A stretch of 64,000 nucleotides of DNA from Flavobacteriales bacterium (GTDB lineage: Bacteria > Bacteroidota > Bacteroidia > NS11-12g > UBA9320): NCBI GenBank assembly GCA_020635455.1, contig JACJZT010000003.1, positions 522,725 through 586,724 on the forward strand, written 5' to 3'. Below are positions 44,037-54,739 of the stretch, one piece after another. The translations under genes and the position numbers were made by a program. The first letter of the stretch is position 1. Each line of letters opens with the position of its first letter. A model generated the notes under the pieces. It saw nothing but the letters and a program-made list of their open reading frames with translations. It was not told the origin of the DNA and searched no databases.

Positions 44037-46268
44037 CTAAGAAATATGCTTCGAGATCAATGTATTGACGAAAAGTATGTTCCCGATCGCATCGTAGCCT
44101 TCAAAAAACTCGAATGCATTTCCGGATTTAATAACGCTTTCATGAAAACCAAGTATGGTGAGATCCGCATCAACGGAGTGCTTATTGATCAGCTCTTTTC
44201 GATTCATACCTTCTTCGATCTGCATTACCTGTATGTTGTTTACCGAAATAGGCAATCTTCCACTTGAGATCAGGTCGATCAATTGTTGCTGTTCCTTTGT
44301 CAGGTTCTCTTTTGAAAATGTTGCAAAGATCTTGATCACACCATTTCTCCAATCCGGATGTCCCATAATGATGTATGACATCAATATCATCAGGTTGGCA
44401 TTGTCAAAATCTTCCTTGTGGATCCATACATGGATGTATTTTCGATAGCCAAAATTTTTGTCGGAACTGGATAAAATGCACAGATCGTATTTTCCGGTCT
44501 TTAGCACACTGTAGTTTTCAATAATTTCACCAAGCCATTCACGTTGACCTTTTTTAAACTCAAATAGCATCATGTTGTTCGGCTGCCCCGAAATTCCGGG
44601 TTGCTGAATGGCCTGAACAATTGCAGCCGTATTGGATGGCGAGATCAGTGTTTCGAGAAACACATTCGATTTTGAAGATGATGAGATCTCGATCAGTTTC
44701 TGAAGCTTTTTATCTGCTTTGGCCTTTGACTCTTTTGAATAATAAGCCTTTTCGAAATGTATATAGGTTCCGAAACCGTATCGGTAAGAGATCCATTTCA
44801 TCATTTCAAGTGCACTGTATCGCTCAAAGCTGTCTTGAGACAGACAGATCACGGCAGGCCGCCAGTCTTCTTCCTTATTGTCTTTTTCCGATTTCTGCAA
44901 AAACACCTGCATGGTTCTGCTAAATTGATGTATCACTCCCTGGAAGATCGTTGCCATTCCTTTTTTGGTATCTGAACGTGTGGTGATGTAGAAATAAATG
45001 GAAACCATTACGATTACCGATACCAACGCGTATCCTGTGTTTATTTTAAACATCAGGTAGATACAAAGTATCGCCCCAAGCAGGGAGAGATACCATTTTG
45101 ATTTAAAAGAAGGCCGATAGGAAGGGTCGGCAGCAAAATGCTGTAAAAACGAGATCAAACACAAGGAACCATAAGTTACCATAAAGAACATCGAGATCAC
45201 TTCAGCTACAGCATTCACGTCGCCAAGCAAAACAAAGAACAAGGCAATGGCTCCGGTAACGATGGTGGCATTCCGGGGTTCATTATTTTTATCGGTTCCT
45301 TTGGCAAGCCAGTTGTTGATGTTTTTTCTCACAAAAACATTATCGCCCCCTATTGCCTGTAAAGTTCGGGGAGCGACCATGATCGAACCCAATGCAGAGG
45401 AAATGGTTGCAGCAGCCAGACCAATAGGGACAATTGGTCCCCATAATGCGATCTTACTCATGATAAGCTGATCGTTTACAAGATCTTCCGGGCTGGCAGA
45501 AATACTGAGTTTAATGGCGATAAGGATATAGATCACCATACCCGTAATGGTTGCTGCAAGGGTACCAACCGGTATGGATTTTCCTGGATTGGCCAGATCA
45601 CCCGACAAACCTACTCCTGCTGTCATGCCGGTAAATGCCGGAAAAATTATAGCAAAAACAAAGAAAAATCCCTGATCGGGACCTGCAGTATTGAAGAGGT
45701 CCGATGTGTTGAGGTGCGCACTGTATTCGGTACTACCGAGGAAGAAAAAAAGTAAAGAAACGATCAATATGGCCACCACAACATAAAGAGCCTTCATGCC
45801 CAGATCTGCCCCTCTTTTCAGCATAATGTAAATGAGAATCAACAAGGCCGGAATACTGAAAACCCTGCTATCGGTTAATTGAATTCCCATTTGCGATGAT
45901 AGCCAAACCTTCACCCCTTCAAACGATTCGGCGAAGGCAAGAATATAGAAAGCCACACTTACGGCTTGAGAAAGATATAGGGCAATTCCAATGGCTGCTC
46001 CAATGTTTACCCCGAATGACCTGGAAATAATGTAATACTCACCACCTCCTTCAACTTTTTGATTGGTTGCTATTTCGGCAAGAGCCATCGCTGTTGGTAT
46101 GGTAACCAGATGGGCAATTACAATAATGGCCAGGGTACCCATTAAGCCTACTGAACCAACCGCGTAGCCAAATCTCAGGAACATTATTGCACCCAAAATG
46201 GTTGAAATAGCAGTTAAGAAAACAGGAAGGGTCCCGAAATTAGCCTTGTTATGTTGAAAATCATTCAT
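44037..46268 (-). CDS. Cation-chloride-cotransporter-like permease (APC superfamily)
   Basis: A 743-residue inner-membrane permease with about 12 hydrophobic segments in the first 450 residues, then a long cytoplasmic C-terminal domain. Seen: FLRFGYAVGSVG, the EGGGEYYIISRSFG stretch shared with SLC12-type carriers, and PAFTGMTAGVGLSGDLANPGK (shown in part). The C-terminal region resembles the regulatory tail of eukaryotic NKCC/KCC proteins. Substrate is uncertain: K/Na/Cl or amino acids. A SulP transporter lies next upstream on the same strand, 225 bp away. Confidence 0.83.
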   Translation of the reverse strand: MNDFQHNKANFGTLPVFLTAISTILGAIMFLRFGYAVGSVGLMGTLAIIVIAHLVTIPTAMALAEIATNQKVEGGGEYYIISRSFGVNIGAAIGIALYLSQAVSVAFYILAFAESFEGVKVWLSSQMGIQLTDSRVFSIPALLILIYIMLKRGADLGMKALYVVVAILIVSLLFFFLGSTEYSAHLNTSDLFNTAGPDQGFFFVFAIIFPAFTGMTAGVGLSGDLANPGKSIPVGTLAATITGMVIYILIAIKLSISASPEDLVNDQLIMSKIALWGPIVPIGLAAATISSALGSIMVAPRTLQAIGGDNVFVRKNINNWLAKGTDKNNEPRNATIVTGAIALFFVLLGDVNAVAEVISMFFMVTYGSLCLISFLQHFAADPSYRPSFKSKWYLSLLGAILCIYLMFKINTGYALVSVIVMVSIYFYITTRSDTKKGMATIFQGVIHQFSRTMQVFLQKSEKDNKEEDWRPAVICLSQDSFERYSALEMMKWISYRYGFGTYIHFEKAYYSKESKAKADKKLQKLIEISSSSKSNVFLETLISPSNTAAIVQAIQQPGISGQPNNMMLFEFKKGQREWLGEIIENYSVLKTGKYDLCILSSSDKNFGYRKYIHVWIHKEDFDNANLMILMSYIIMGHPDWRNGVIKIFATFSKENLTKEQQQLIDLISSGRLPISVNNIQVMQIEEGMNRKELINKHSVDADLTILGFHESVIKSGNAFEFFEGYDAIGNILFVNTLISKHIS

Positions 46269-46313
46269 TATTGAAGTAAGAGGTTTATTTCTTTACTGTA
46301 TTGAAAGTGGGGT

Positions 46314-46321
46314 CAAAATTA
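46314..46321 (-). promoter_or_regulatory. -7 box of the cotransporter-like gene
   Basis: Minus strand TAATTTTG matches TAnnTTTG, preceded at 20 bases by TTC, one base off the -33 TTG. It lies 46 bases before the start codon. Confidence 0.5.
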
Positions 46322-46492
46322 GGATTAAATGTTGTTTAGCCGAATTAATATGTGAAATAATTAGGTCAATATCCTTAAACACCAGATTGGGATCCTTGAA
46401 AAATTAAGAATATGTGCCACATCAGAAACCTTACACAAACCATGTGCTGTACGAATTATTTGTTAGAACTAAATCAGGTTTATAGTGATGGC

Positions 46493-48703
46493 TTATTGTT
46501 CAACAGAGATCACCTCGTGAAACCTTAAGGCAAAGTTCACCATGGCTTTTATCTCCCCAACACCACTATGGCGTTCTTTGTCCATGATCAGAATTCCTCC
46601 CTTTCCGTTTGATTCGATATGGTAATAATTATTGCTTTCCAGAAACAGGATAAGGTCGTCGTTAAAGAAACGTCGTATAGCTCTCAGATTGTCTGCCCTT
46701 AGTGCAAATCTGTTTGCAAAGTCCCTGAAAGTTCGCAAACGGATCTCCTTATAACTTCCAAGATAGTGCAATCGTTCGTAAAGATCGCCTTTGCTTAGTG
46801 TAAATGCGGGAATCTCCTTGCCGGCATCAATGTATACCATACTGGCATGCAATTCTTCTTCGGCAATAAAAAAACCTTCGGAATACTCAATATCAAAAAT
46901 TCTGAAAATTTCTTTCTTATCTTTTCCAATGTTGTACAAATGATCCACTTGTCGGGTCCTGAAATAATCAAATTCCGCAAGAAAATACATGTGATAGTCG
47001 TTCTTGTGCTCAAAATCCCAGCCAATATCCTGGCAAAACTTATCGATCATTTTTTGCCGCCTGGTCATTCTGGACTCATCCGGAACAAAAGGCACAAATT
47101 CGAGAGCCCTTCTTAAGGATGAGGGGTGTTCGCTTTCCGCATTGTGTAAATCCAGTCCGATCACTTCAAATTCACCGCCATTGATATCAAAACTGTGTTC
47201 ATAATCCCACATGTTCTGCATAACAGTATGGTCAACAAACCTGCTTTGAAGAAAATCCACTACCACTTTTTTTTCGGTACCCACTTTGTCAAGAGTTTGT
47301 TTTAAACGATAAAAATTCAAAAAGGAACTGAAATGTTTAACCGAAACATGGAGTTTGCCATCCGGTTCGTCAAAGGTTTCAATGTTATTTTTAAATATAT
47401 TTTCAAAAAACAACCTAAAATTTTTGGTGAGATAAATGTGCGTTAAAAGGGTTACGAAAATTCCAACAAGTATCCCGGCAATAATGCTTGAAAGTATGGT
47501 TGTCATTAAAGTAATTGTAAAAATAAATACCTGCTCTTTACCAATTTCTGAGATCTTTTTAATAATGGCCGGAGACGCCAGTTTATAACCGGTATATACT
47601 AAAATCGCAGCTAAGGTTGGAAACGGAATGTGCTGTAATTGTTTTTTAAAAAGCAAAATGAACAAGACCAGGAACATTCCATGAAAGAAATTTGAACTTC
47701 GGTTTGTTGCGTTATTGTTTGCATTGACCGAACTGCGGGCAATAACGGTTACCACATTTAATCCACCAAAAAATGCGGAAACCATGGTTGCAAGTCCGAG
47801 AGCTTTCAGATCCCGGTTAACATTCGATCTTCTTCGCAAAGGATCCAGTTTGTCAACCGCTTTTATGGATAATAAGGATTCGATACTTGCGATCACGGTA
47901 ATTGAAAAAACAGCTAAAAGAAAATTTCCCGTGAAGGCTTTGGAAAAATCGGGCCTTGGGAAATGTGAAAAAACGTCATTTGGTATGTTCACGAAATATT
48001 CCAACGGAATTGGGTGTTTAACTCCGATGTTGCGTTCAAAAACCCAGGCCAGGCCAATGGAGATCATAACGATCCACATGGGTGCCGGTATCAATTGAAA
48101 ATATTTATTCCTTATCCTGGGATAAAGGATCATTATTAATAGGCTTGCCAATCCTGCCAGAGCAGCAGGTAAGCGATATTCGTCGGTGAAACCTTCAAAA
48201 ATGGCTGCAGGGATACCGATCAGCAACTCAATCGTAGAACCCTCAGAATCCATGTTACCTACCATAATATGGAATTGCTTACTGAGAATAATGATCCCAA
48301 TGGCTGCAAGTAAACCCTGAATGGCAGATGAAGGGAAAAAATCACTGATCTTGCCAAGAGATGCAAATCCGAGTATTAGAATGATAAAACCCGAACACAT
48401 TATGGCGGCCAAAGTATATAGATACCCTTGAAACAAATCACCTTCACCCATAAGGGTTATGGCTCCAAGTACAGCGACAACGAGTCCGTTACCGGGTCCC
48501 GAAATGGTTACATGTGAACCTCCAAAAACAGAAACGATCACACCTCCAACAACTGCCGACACTATACCTGCAATAGGAGGTGCTCCGGAAGCAAGTGCCA
48601 GTCCCAATCCTAATGGAAGGGCAATAAGTGAAACCACGAAGCCTGCGAACAGGTTGCCCGGTATTTCACCTATGAACTTTGATATGTTTCCTTTTTGCTT
48701 CAA
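46493..48703 (-). CDS. SulP family inorganic anion transporter with C-terminal extension
   Basis: A 736-residue inner-membrane transporter for sulfate, bicarbonate or other anions. Seen: the N-terminal GFVVSLIALPLGLGLALASGA (shown in part), the TISGPGNGL motif, about 11-14 membrane segments to about residue 440, then a STAS-like domain with KKVVVDFLQSRFVDHTVM. About 180 residues follow the STAS region, more than typical bacterial SulP proteins. The start is TTG; no ATG or GTG exists before the in-frame stop upstream. It lies upstream of the cotransporter-like gene on the same strand. Confidence 0.86.
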   Translation of the reverse strand: MKQKGNISKFIGEIPGNLFAGFVVSLIALPLGLGLALASGAPPIAGIVSAVVGGVIVSVFGGSHVTISGPGNGLVVAVLGAITLMGEGDLFQGYLYTLAAIMCSGFIILILGFASLGKISDFFPSSAIQGLLAAIGIIILSKQFHIMVGNMDSEGSTIELLIGIPAAIFEGFTDEYRLPAALAGLASLLIMILYPRIRNKYFQLIPAPMWIVMISIGLAWVFERNIGVKHPIPLEYFVNIPNDVFSHFPRPDFSKAFTGNFLLAVFSITVIASIESLLSIKAVDKLDPLRRRSNVNRDLKALGLATMVSAFFGGLNVVTVIARSSVNANNNATNRSSNFFHGMFLVLFILLFKKQLQHIPFPTLAAILVYTGYKLASPAIIKKISEIGKEQVFIFTITLMTTILSSIIAGILVGIFVTLLTHIYLTKNFRLFFENIFKNNIETFDEPDGKLHVSVKHFSSFLNFYRLKQTLDKVGTEKKVVVDFLQSRFVDHTVMQNMWDYEHSFDINGGEFEVIGLDLHNAESEHPSSLRRALEFVPFVPDESRMTRRQKMIDKFCQDIGWDFEHKNDYHMYFLAEFDYFRTRQVDHLYNIGKDKKEIFRIFDIEYSEGFFIAEEELHASMVYIDAGKEIPAFTLSKGDLYERLHYLGSYKEIRLRTFRDFANRFALRADNLRAIRRFFNDDLILFLESNNYYHIESNGKGGILIMDKERHSGVGEIKAMVNFALRFHEVISVEQ

Positions 48704-48875
48704 TCTTTTTTTTAAAGCCGTTTTAAAACTTGTTTCTGTTTAAGGGTCTTTGTTTAAGTTCCGGGAACGATTTTTAAAAATGTTCCTTTACCTGCGACAA
48801 ACCACCAACCGGCCCTTTTGCTTATGCTTCAGTACCGTTCCTGAACTTTTGGTTTTCCGGGCAAATGCCGGAGTA

Positions 48876-49277
48876 TCAGGCTAATATTTCCTTTAAATTT
48901 CCAATAAATGCGGATTCAGCCTTGTTGATACCAAAAAAGGCTCCTGCAATGTTGTTGGAAGTGGTTAAAATAAGTTGTTTGATGTCATCGGTAAACAATT
49001 CAGAATTACTTTCCTTAAATTTTCTAAAATCTTCAAGTATTTGTTCATTATTCCAATCGTTTTCCATAAGCCACTCAAAAACAATTTCAATATGGTACGC
49101 AAGATCCGTCCCGAATTCATCATGTGAATCTTCAACTTTCACCCAATCTGTTCTAATGATCTTTTTTAATTCAAGCAGTTCTTCTTCCCGAACTTTTTTA
49201 TCGGAAGCGGCCAAAGCATAGAATACATTTGCAAGATGCTGATAAAATAAAATATATGCGTGATGTTGATTTTCCAT
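48876..49277 (-). CDS. Small helical conserved protein of unknown function
   Basis: A 133-residue soluble, mostly helical, acidic protein with no cysteine motif or membrane segment. The N-terminal ILFYQHLANVFYALAASDKKV and KKIIRTDWVKVEDS pattern resembles TerB-like helical proteins, but this is weak. The ATG at 49277 is preferred over an upstream frame start at 49313. Intergenic spacing to both neighbours suggests its own transcript. Confidence 0.65.
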   Translation of the reverse strand: MENQHHAYILFYQHLANVFYALAASDKKVREEELLELKKIIRTDWVKVEDSHDEFGTDLAYHIEIVFEWLMENDWNNEQILEDFRKFKESNSELFTDDIKQLILTTSNNIAGAFFGINKAESAFIGNLKEILA

Positions 49278-49492
49278 GTATTTTAAACCGTAAAAATAAA
49301 CGGAAATTGACAAAAAACAACGGAAAAAATGAGAAATAAGGTACTTGATGTAAACCGATTCTTTTTATGATTTAATTTTCAGTCGATTAATTCAATTTAA
49401 CCTTAAAGACCAAATTCTAATGTGAATCACATAATTTTAACAGAATTTGGAATTTCATTTTAATTGTTATTTTTTTATAAAAAATTACTTAC

Positions 49493-52195
49493 ATGAAACG
49501 CCTGCAATATAGTTTGCTGATCAGTTTTTTATTCCCATTGATCGCCAATGCGCAATTCTCTTCAATACCTGTAAAGGTAACGGACAACATTCCAAAGCTA
49601 TCGTCTGCCAAATTGGGGAAAAAATCGGCTGCAAATCCAAAAAACTGTGAGCGTGATACGGTTCAATATCCCAGATATAAGGCTTCCAGATTGTTTTTTG
49701 TAAACATGCGGCAAGGATATTCCCTTGGTCAATTTTACGGTACTCCTCAAGAAATTACGGTTCATGGTTTTACGTTTTACGCTTTTGTGAATGCCAATCC
49801 CCCAAGCCCAAAGAACGTGCGCGTAATTTGCAATCTTTACCGGGCAGGTGCAGATTCATTACCGTCCGGCATACCACTCAGAAGCGATACGGTAAGTGTG
49901 GATTCAACCCTTGGTGGAGGGCTACTGAGCAACGTCGTTAAACACGCTGTTTTCAAAACTCCCATTACCTTAAATTTTCCCTATATTCTTACCGTTGAAT
50001 CGGATAGCAGCAGCCTCAACACCTCGGTTGTTCTTAACGACTGGACCAGTCATGATGGGGACAGTACCAATTTTATGTGTGGAACCGTAACCGGCAGATG
50101 GTACAGAGGTTTAAGTCTTAATATTGGAGGAAACGTTTTGGACGCAGACGTGTTGCTTCATCCTCATGTAACGTATAAATTTGGTACGGATTTCAATTTT
50201 AAGGATTGCTCTGAATTTATGGATACCATTAAATTCAAGAATCAATACCGGTCGAATGTTTCCGGCAGTTATTTTTACAACCTCTATAGTTTTTATCCTT
50301 ACGACTGGTTTTGTCATCAGTGGAACTATGGTGATCAGCCTTTCAGCACCTATGTAGAGGAGGGGGCAAGAAAGTATACTGCTAAGAACAATTACAACGT
50401 TCGTTTGGTAAGCAGGGTCTTTCAGTATCATGGTGGTATTTGTTACGACACAACCATTAAAACAATACACTTTCAGCCCAGGAAACCGTCTGTGCTTTCC
50501 AACACGAACATTTGTCGCGGTGATTCTGCTAATATTTCAGTATCCACAGATGCCGGAGCAGTCATAAAATGGTATAAAAATCCGGCAGATACTACGGTTA
50601 TATATACTGGAAATACACTAAAACTTGGCATTCCTCAAAAGAACGATACCTTTTATCTCCGGGCAATAAATGCCAACTGTGTCAGCACTTATTCAACCCT
50701 GATCGTTAGAGTTCACGATTATCCGGTAAATCCGGAAATACAGGACGATAGTATATGCACGGGTGCCAAGGCCAATTTAAGGGCCGAAAGCAAAATCGGA
50801 ATTACGGATTGGTACTTAGACAGTACTTCCTTTCCGATCTTCAGTGGAAATATCCTTCAAACAGGTGTTTTGAATTCCGACTTGTCGTATTATGTAAGAT
50901 CCAATAACAACGGATGTATGAGTCCATCTTTCCAAAAGGTGACGGCTTATGTTGACAATAGCTTTGCACCCGAGGACCCTGAAATTTCCAAGGATACCAT
51001 TATTTGCCTGAGACCACAGGGTGTCGCTACCCTTAAGGCAAAAAACCAAAACAACGACAGTATTTACTGGTACACAGCTGCCAGTGGCGGTAAGTCGATT
51101 TCAGCCGGGAATACCTATGTTTTTAATGCAATCTCAAAAGGGGAGAATACTCTCTACGTAGAAGCTTCCAAATCAGGATGTGCAAGCAGCAGGTTACCTA
51201 TACGGATCAGAGTAAGTGATTATCCTGCCATCAGCAACATCTTTCCTGATGTAAAATGCAAGGGTGATACAGCCTTGGTTGGAGCCTTATTGTCGGCGCC
51301 CGGTAATTTATACTGGTATGACCAGCAAACGGGTGGAAACCTCCTTGGGACTGGTTCCGTAATACAGTATTTTACCGATAAGAGCACCACCTTATATGCA
51401 GAAGCCGGAGAAGACGGATGCATTAATCCAAACCGCAGCCCGGTAAGCATAACCATCAATCAATATGACGATGTAAGCAATGTTAACAATCCATTATTAT
51501 GTGGCAGTCAGGAAGCTTTGGTTGTTATTACCGCCGGTAATAGTGAAATAAAGTGGTATGAAGACGCTGAAGCCACTAAAAAAGTATTTACCGGCCCTGT
51601 TTTTAAAACTCCCAAATTGCTTGTTTCAACCAATTATTATTACACGCTTGAAAAGGACGGTTGTATAAGCCCTGTAAAGAAAGTATTCCTGGAAATTTTG
51701 CCATTGCCCATTCCGGGATTCAGTGACAGCATAATTACCGGACACAGGATACGGTTTAAACCTTATGCCACAACCAACGTTAAATACAATTGGGACATGG
51801 GCGACGGAAACAAATATACCAGCCAGATGGTAACCCATGGATACGCCTTATACGGGACCTACAAGGTACAGCTAAAGGTTTCCTTTCTAAGTTCGGGTTG
51901 TGCCGACAGTTTCAGTAAAGATGTGGTATTTGATTTTTCCGGTATTGAAACCCGAAACTTAAATGGCTTAAGCATTTATCCAAACCCGTCAAAAGGTATT
52001 TTTACCATCAGGGTTTCAAGTTACGACCAAAATACTGTGTTAAAAGTATATGCTTCTAACGGCAAACTCCTTTGGTCCCAGGCATTAAAATCAAAAACAG
52101 AAGAGATCGATCTCACCGGCTTGCCTAAGGGTATTTATTCGCTGCTACTTACTTCAGAAAAAACAAACCAGTACAAAAAAATAATTATCGAGTAA
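49493..52195 (+). CDS. T9SS type A sorting-domain protein with Ig-like repeats and a PKD domain
   Basis: A 900-residue secreted or surface protein. A signal peptide (residues 1-20, ending NAQ) is followed by a N-terminal lectin-like region (about 45-220), several Ig-like repeats marked by CxGD/NICRGDSANISV-type and WYKNP/WYLDS motifs, a PKD domain (YNWDMGDGN...HGY, about 765) and a C-terminal type IX sorting domain (ISIYPNPSKG...LPKGIYSLLL). Export through the outer membrane and sorting-signal processing are expected. Probably an adhesin or matrix protein; ligand unknown. Confidence 0.88.
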   Translation: MKRLQYSLLISFLFPLIANAQFSSIPVKVTDNIPKLSSAKLGKKSAANPKNCERDTVQYPRYKASRLFFVNMRQGYSLGQFYGTPQEITVHGFTFYAFVNANPPSPKNVRVICNLYRAGADSLPSGIPLRSDTVSVDSTLGGGLLSNVVKHAVFKTPITLNFPYILTVESDSSSLNTSVVLNDWTSHDGDSTNFMCGTVTGRWYRGLSLNIGGNVLDADVLLHPHVTYKFGTDFNFKDCSEFMDTIKFKNQYRSNVSGSYFYNLYSFYPYDWFCHQWNYGDQPFSTYVEEGARKYTAKNNYNVRLVSRVFQYHGGICYDTTIKTIHFQPRKPSVLSNTNICRGDSANISVSTDAGAVIKWYKNPADTTVIYTGNTLKLGIPQKNDTFYLRAINANCVSTYSTLIVRVHDYPVNPEIQDDSICTGAKANLRAESKIGITDWYLDSTSFPIFSGNILQTGVLNSDLSYYVRSNNNGCMSPSFQKVTAYVDNSFAPEDPEISKDTIICLRPQGVATLKAKNQNNDSIYWYTAASGGKSISAGNTYVFNAISKGENTLYVEASKSGCASSRLPIRIRVSDYPAISNIFPDVKCKGDTALVGALLSAPGNLYWYDQQTGGNLLGTGSVIQYFTDKSTTLYAEAGEDGCINPNRSPVSITINQYDDVSNVNNPLLCGSQEALVVITAGNSEIKWYEDAEATKKVFTGPVFKTPKLLVSTNYYYTLEKDGCISPVKKVFLEILPLPIPGFSDSIITGHRIRFKPYATTNVKYNWDMGDGNKYTSQMVTHGYALYGTYKVQLKVSFLSSGCADSFSKDVVFDFSGIETRNLNGLSIYPNPSKGIFTIRVSSYDQNTVLKVYASNGKLLWSQALKSKTEEIDLTGLPKGIYSLLLTSEKTNQYKKIIIE

Positions 52196-52384
52196 GTCTT
52201 CATTGTTCTTTCTGTTAAGTTGATCCTTCAGGCTCTGAGCATAATTTTTAAAGATCTGAAGTACTTGTGTACCTTTTATGGGATATTCAATTTGGCAGGG
52301 AAAAGTTGGGGGTAAAAAGAAATAAATATTTAATGAAATATTTGTTTTTTTGAATACTGAATTAAGACTGCAAGCAACCAATTC

Positions 52385-53281
52385 ATGGCTGTAAAAACAA
52401 AAAAAAGAGATCCGTCGTCCTGGCCACCCATCATCAGTATTTCCATAATCTTATTTCTTCTTGGTTTGTCGGGTTTGATGTTTATTACCGGACAAAAGAT
52501 CGTAAGTAATCTCAAAGAAAAAGTATACGTTAATGTGTATTTCGACAAGTCAACCACCGAGAGGGAAATACTTACGGTTCTCGACTCCATTAAGAAAAAA
52601 GCGTACACCCGGGAAGCTTATTATTTGAGCAGCGACGAGGCCGCAAAAGGATATAAACAAGAATTGGATCAGGATTTTGTAGAGATATTGGGTTACAATC
52701 CTTTACCGGATGGAATTGAACTTTCGGTAAAATCCAAATATGGCGACCATAACACACTTCGCATCATAGAAAAAGAACTTTACAAATATAACGGAGTTAC
52801 TGAAGTGGTCACTCAAACCAATCTGATCGATGAAATCAATAAAAACAAGGAGCTCGTTTCCGGGATTTTTGCAGCATTGGCTGTTTTGTTCATCTTTATC
52901 TCTTTTTTCCTCATAAACGGAACCATTCGGTTGAGCATTTACAGTAAACGTTTCCTGATCAGAAGCATGCAACTGGTTGGCGCTACCGAAATGTTCATCG
53001 TAAAACCCTTTCTGAAAAAATCCGTTATACAAGCCTTGATTGGATTTTTGATCTCGGTGTTTTTTCTGTTCCTTACCATTTACATTGTTGGCAACTGGGC
53101 AAATGATCTGATCTTTTCCGGACAAATGAAATGGATAGATGCAGACAACAAGCAAGAAGAATTCATAACTTATGGCATTTTATTTACTTCCCTTATGTTA
53201 ATAGGTGTATTAATTTCTTTAATTTGCACCTATTGGTCTACAAAACGATATTTGCATTCCAAAATAGAAGATCTTTACTAG
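52385..53281 (+). CDS. ftsX: Cell-division permease FtsX
   Basis: FtsX, with FtsE, forms an ABC-like complex that activates peptidoglycan hydrolases at the septum. The 298 residues show an N-terminal membrane helix, an extracytoplasmic domain (about 55-155), then three C-terminal membrane helices with the MQLVGATEMFIVKPF coupling segment. It is the first of the conserved Bacteroidota order ftsX - DUF3098 - uppP. FtsE is not adjacent here. Confidence 0.93.
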   Translation: MAVKTKKRDPSSWPPIISISIILFLLGLSGLMFITGQKIVSNLKEKVYVNVYFDKSTTEREILTVLDSIKKKAYTREAYYLSSDEAAKGYKQELDQDFVEILGYNPLPDGIELSVKSKYGDHNTLRIIEKELYKYNGVTEVVTQTNLIDEINKNKELVSGIFAALAVLFIFISFFLINGTIRLSIYSKRFLIRSMQLVGATEMFIVKPFLKKSVIQALIGFLISVFFLFLTIYIVGNWANDLIFSGQMKWIDADNKQEEFITYGILFTSLMLIGVLISLICTYWSTKRYLHSKIEDLY

Positions 53282-53287
53282 AAAATT

Positions 53288-53563
53288 ATGTCTAAGAAAA
53301 ATCAGGTAAAAAATAAACCGGAGGTTAAAGCCCCTGTATCAAGTAAAATTGATATGGTATTCACCCGACAGAACTACATTCTCACTGCCATTGCATTTGC
53401 TGTGGTCATCATTGGTTTTTTACTGATGTATGCCGATAAGGATGAGGTTTATGGTTTCCGAAGCATGACACTTGCTCCGATCGTAGTGTTGTTAGGTTTT
53501 ATCATCGGGGTTTATGCGATCATGTATAAACCTAAATCTGATTCAGACAATGGGGCTGATTGA
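53288..53563 (+). CDS. DUF3098 membrane protein
   Basis: A 91-residue protein with two membrane helices (about 30-50 and 63-83), of a family confined mostly to Bacteroidota. It is 6 bp after ftsX and overlaps uppP by 14 bp, so the three are co-transcribed and a cell-envelope role is likely, though unproven. Confidence 0.85.
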   Translation: MSKKNQVKNKPEVKAPVSSKIDMVFTRQNYILTAIAFAVVIIGFLLMYADKDEVYGFRSMTLAPIVVLLGFIIGVYAIMYKPKSDSDNGAD

Positions 53564-54347
53564 AGCCGTTATCCTTGCCATAATTGAAGGAATAACTGAG
53601 TACATTCCTGTAAGCAGTACAGGACATATGATCATTGCATCTTCATTTTTAGGTATTCAATCCGAGGATTTTGTTAAGCTCTTTACGGTTTGCATTCAGT
53701 TAGGAGCCATTTTAGCCGTTGTTGTGCTTTACTGGAAACGTTTTTTCAGATCCCTTTCATTTTATTATAAGTTATTCGTAGCCTTTATACCAGCCGTTAT
53801 AATTGGATTGCTTTTCAAAGATCTTATCGATGCTATGTTGGAAAATGTGCTGGTAGTTGCCATTTCCCTCATTACAGGTGGTGTGGTGCTGGTTTTCATC
53901 GACCAACTTTTTAATAAAGGTACCATCGATTCGGAAGACGATACATCGTATTCCAGTGCTTTGGTGATCGGAATATTTCAAACCATAAGTATGATCCCCG
54001 GTGTATCCCGGTCGGCAGCAACCATAATCGGAGGTATGGCAAGAGGCCTTACCCGAAAAGCTGCTGCTGAATTCTCTTTTTTTCTTGCAGTACCTACCAT
54101 GTTCGCCGCAACTTCCAAATCACTTTTTGATTATTATCAGGAAGGAATGTCCCTTTCGAACGAAGAGTGGAAACTCCTTGGTATTGGAAATCTGATCGCA
54201 TTTATAGTTTCAGTGATCGCGATTCGCTTTATGATACGCATTCTGACCAAATACGGTTTCAAATATTTTGGTTATTACCGAATACTTGCCGGAGCCATAA
54301 TCATCGTACTCTATTTTTCAGGTGTTCAGTTGAACATTATTGATTAA
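53550..54347 (+). CDS. uppP: Undecaprenyl-diphosphatase UppP (BacA)
   Basis: UppP dephosphorylates undecaprenyl diphosphate at the membrane to recycle the carrier lipid for peptidoglycan and other envelope polymers; overproduction gives bacitracin resistance. The 265-residue polytopic protein shows [17 protein letters not shown] (the active-site region with Glu and Ser) and [12 protein letters not shown]. The ATG at 53550 gives the canonical N-terminus and overlaps the DUF3098 gene by 14 bp. Confidence 0.95.
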   Translation: MGLIEAVILAIIEGITEYIPVSSTGHMIIASSFLGIQSEDFVKLFTVCIQLGAILAVVVLYWKRFFRSLSFYYKLFVAFIPAVIIGLLFKDLIDAMLENVLVVAISLITGGVVLVFIDQLFNKGTIDSEDDTSYSSALVIGIFQTISMIPGVSRSAATIIGGMARGLTRKAAAEFSFFLAVPTMFAATSKSLFDYYQEGMSLSNEEWKLLGIGNLIAFIVSVIAIRFMIRILTKYGFKYFGYYRILAGAIIIVLYFSGVQLNIID

Positions 54348-54351
54348 GGAA

Positions 54352-54690
54352 ATGAAAATTTCCGGTTTTGTGCTTTCCCTGATTTTAGTTTCTTCATTAT
54401 CCCTGAAGGCTCAGGACCGTAACGATTCAATCAAAAACGGCAAATACGTTTTTTACTCAAAAGAGGTCAGGCACATTGATGCTTACTACAAAAATCAAAA
54501 AAGGCACAGGATATGGACCTGGTATCTCCCGGATGGAGGAATTGATAAAAAGATCAAGTACCGGAAAGGAAAAAGGCTTTGGGTCATTTATTACGAAAAA
54601 AATAAGCCCTGGATAAAAATTGACCGCTACGGAAAACGAAGGATCATACGTCCATGCAAATGCAGGGAAAGGGACATGCCGGGTGGTTAA
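54352..54690 (+). CDS. Small exported protein with MORN-like repeats
   Basis: A 112-residue protein starting 4 bases after uppP, with a signal peptide (residues 1-21, ending LKAQ). The mature part has short Tyr/Trp/Gly-rich units such as KNGKYVFYSKE and RHRIWTWYLPDGG, which resemble MORN-type antitoxin-like variants found in Bacteroidota. A late CKCRERD contains two Cys. Role unknown. Confidence 0.65.
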   Translation: MKISGFVLSLILVSSLSLKAQDRNDSIKNGKYVFYSKEVRHIDAYYKNQKRHRIWTWYLPDGGIDKKIKYRKGKRLWVIYYEKNKPWIKIDRYGKRRIIRPCKCRERDMPGG

Positions 54691-54739
54691 GTACAAACTT
54701 GTTCAATGCTTTAACTTCAGGATATATTTCAAAACTGTT

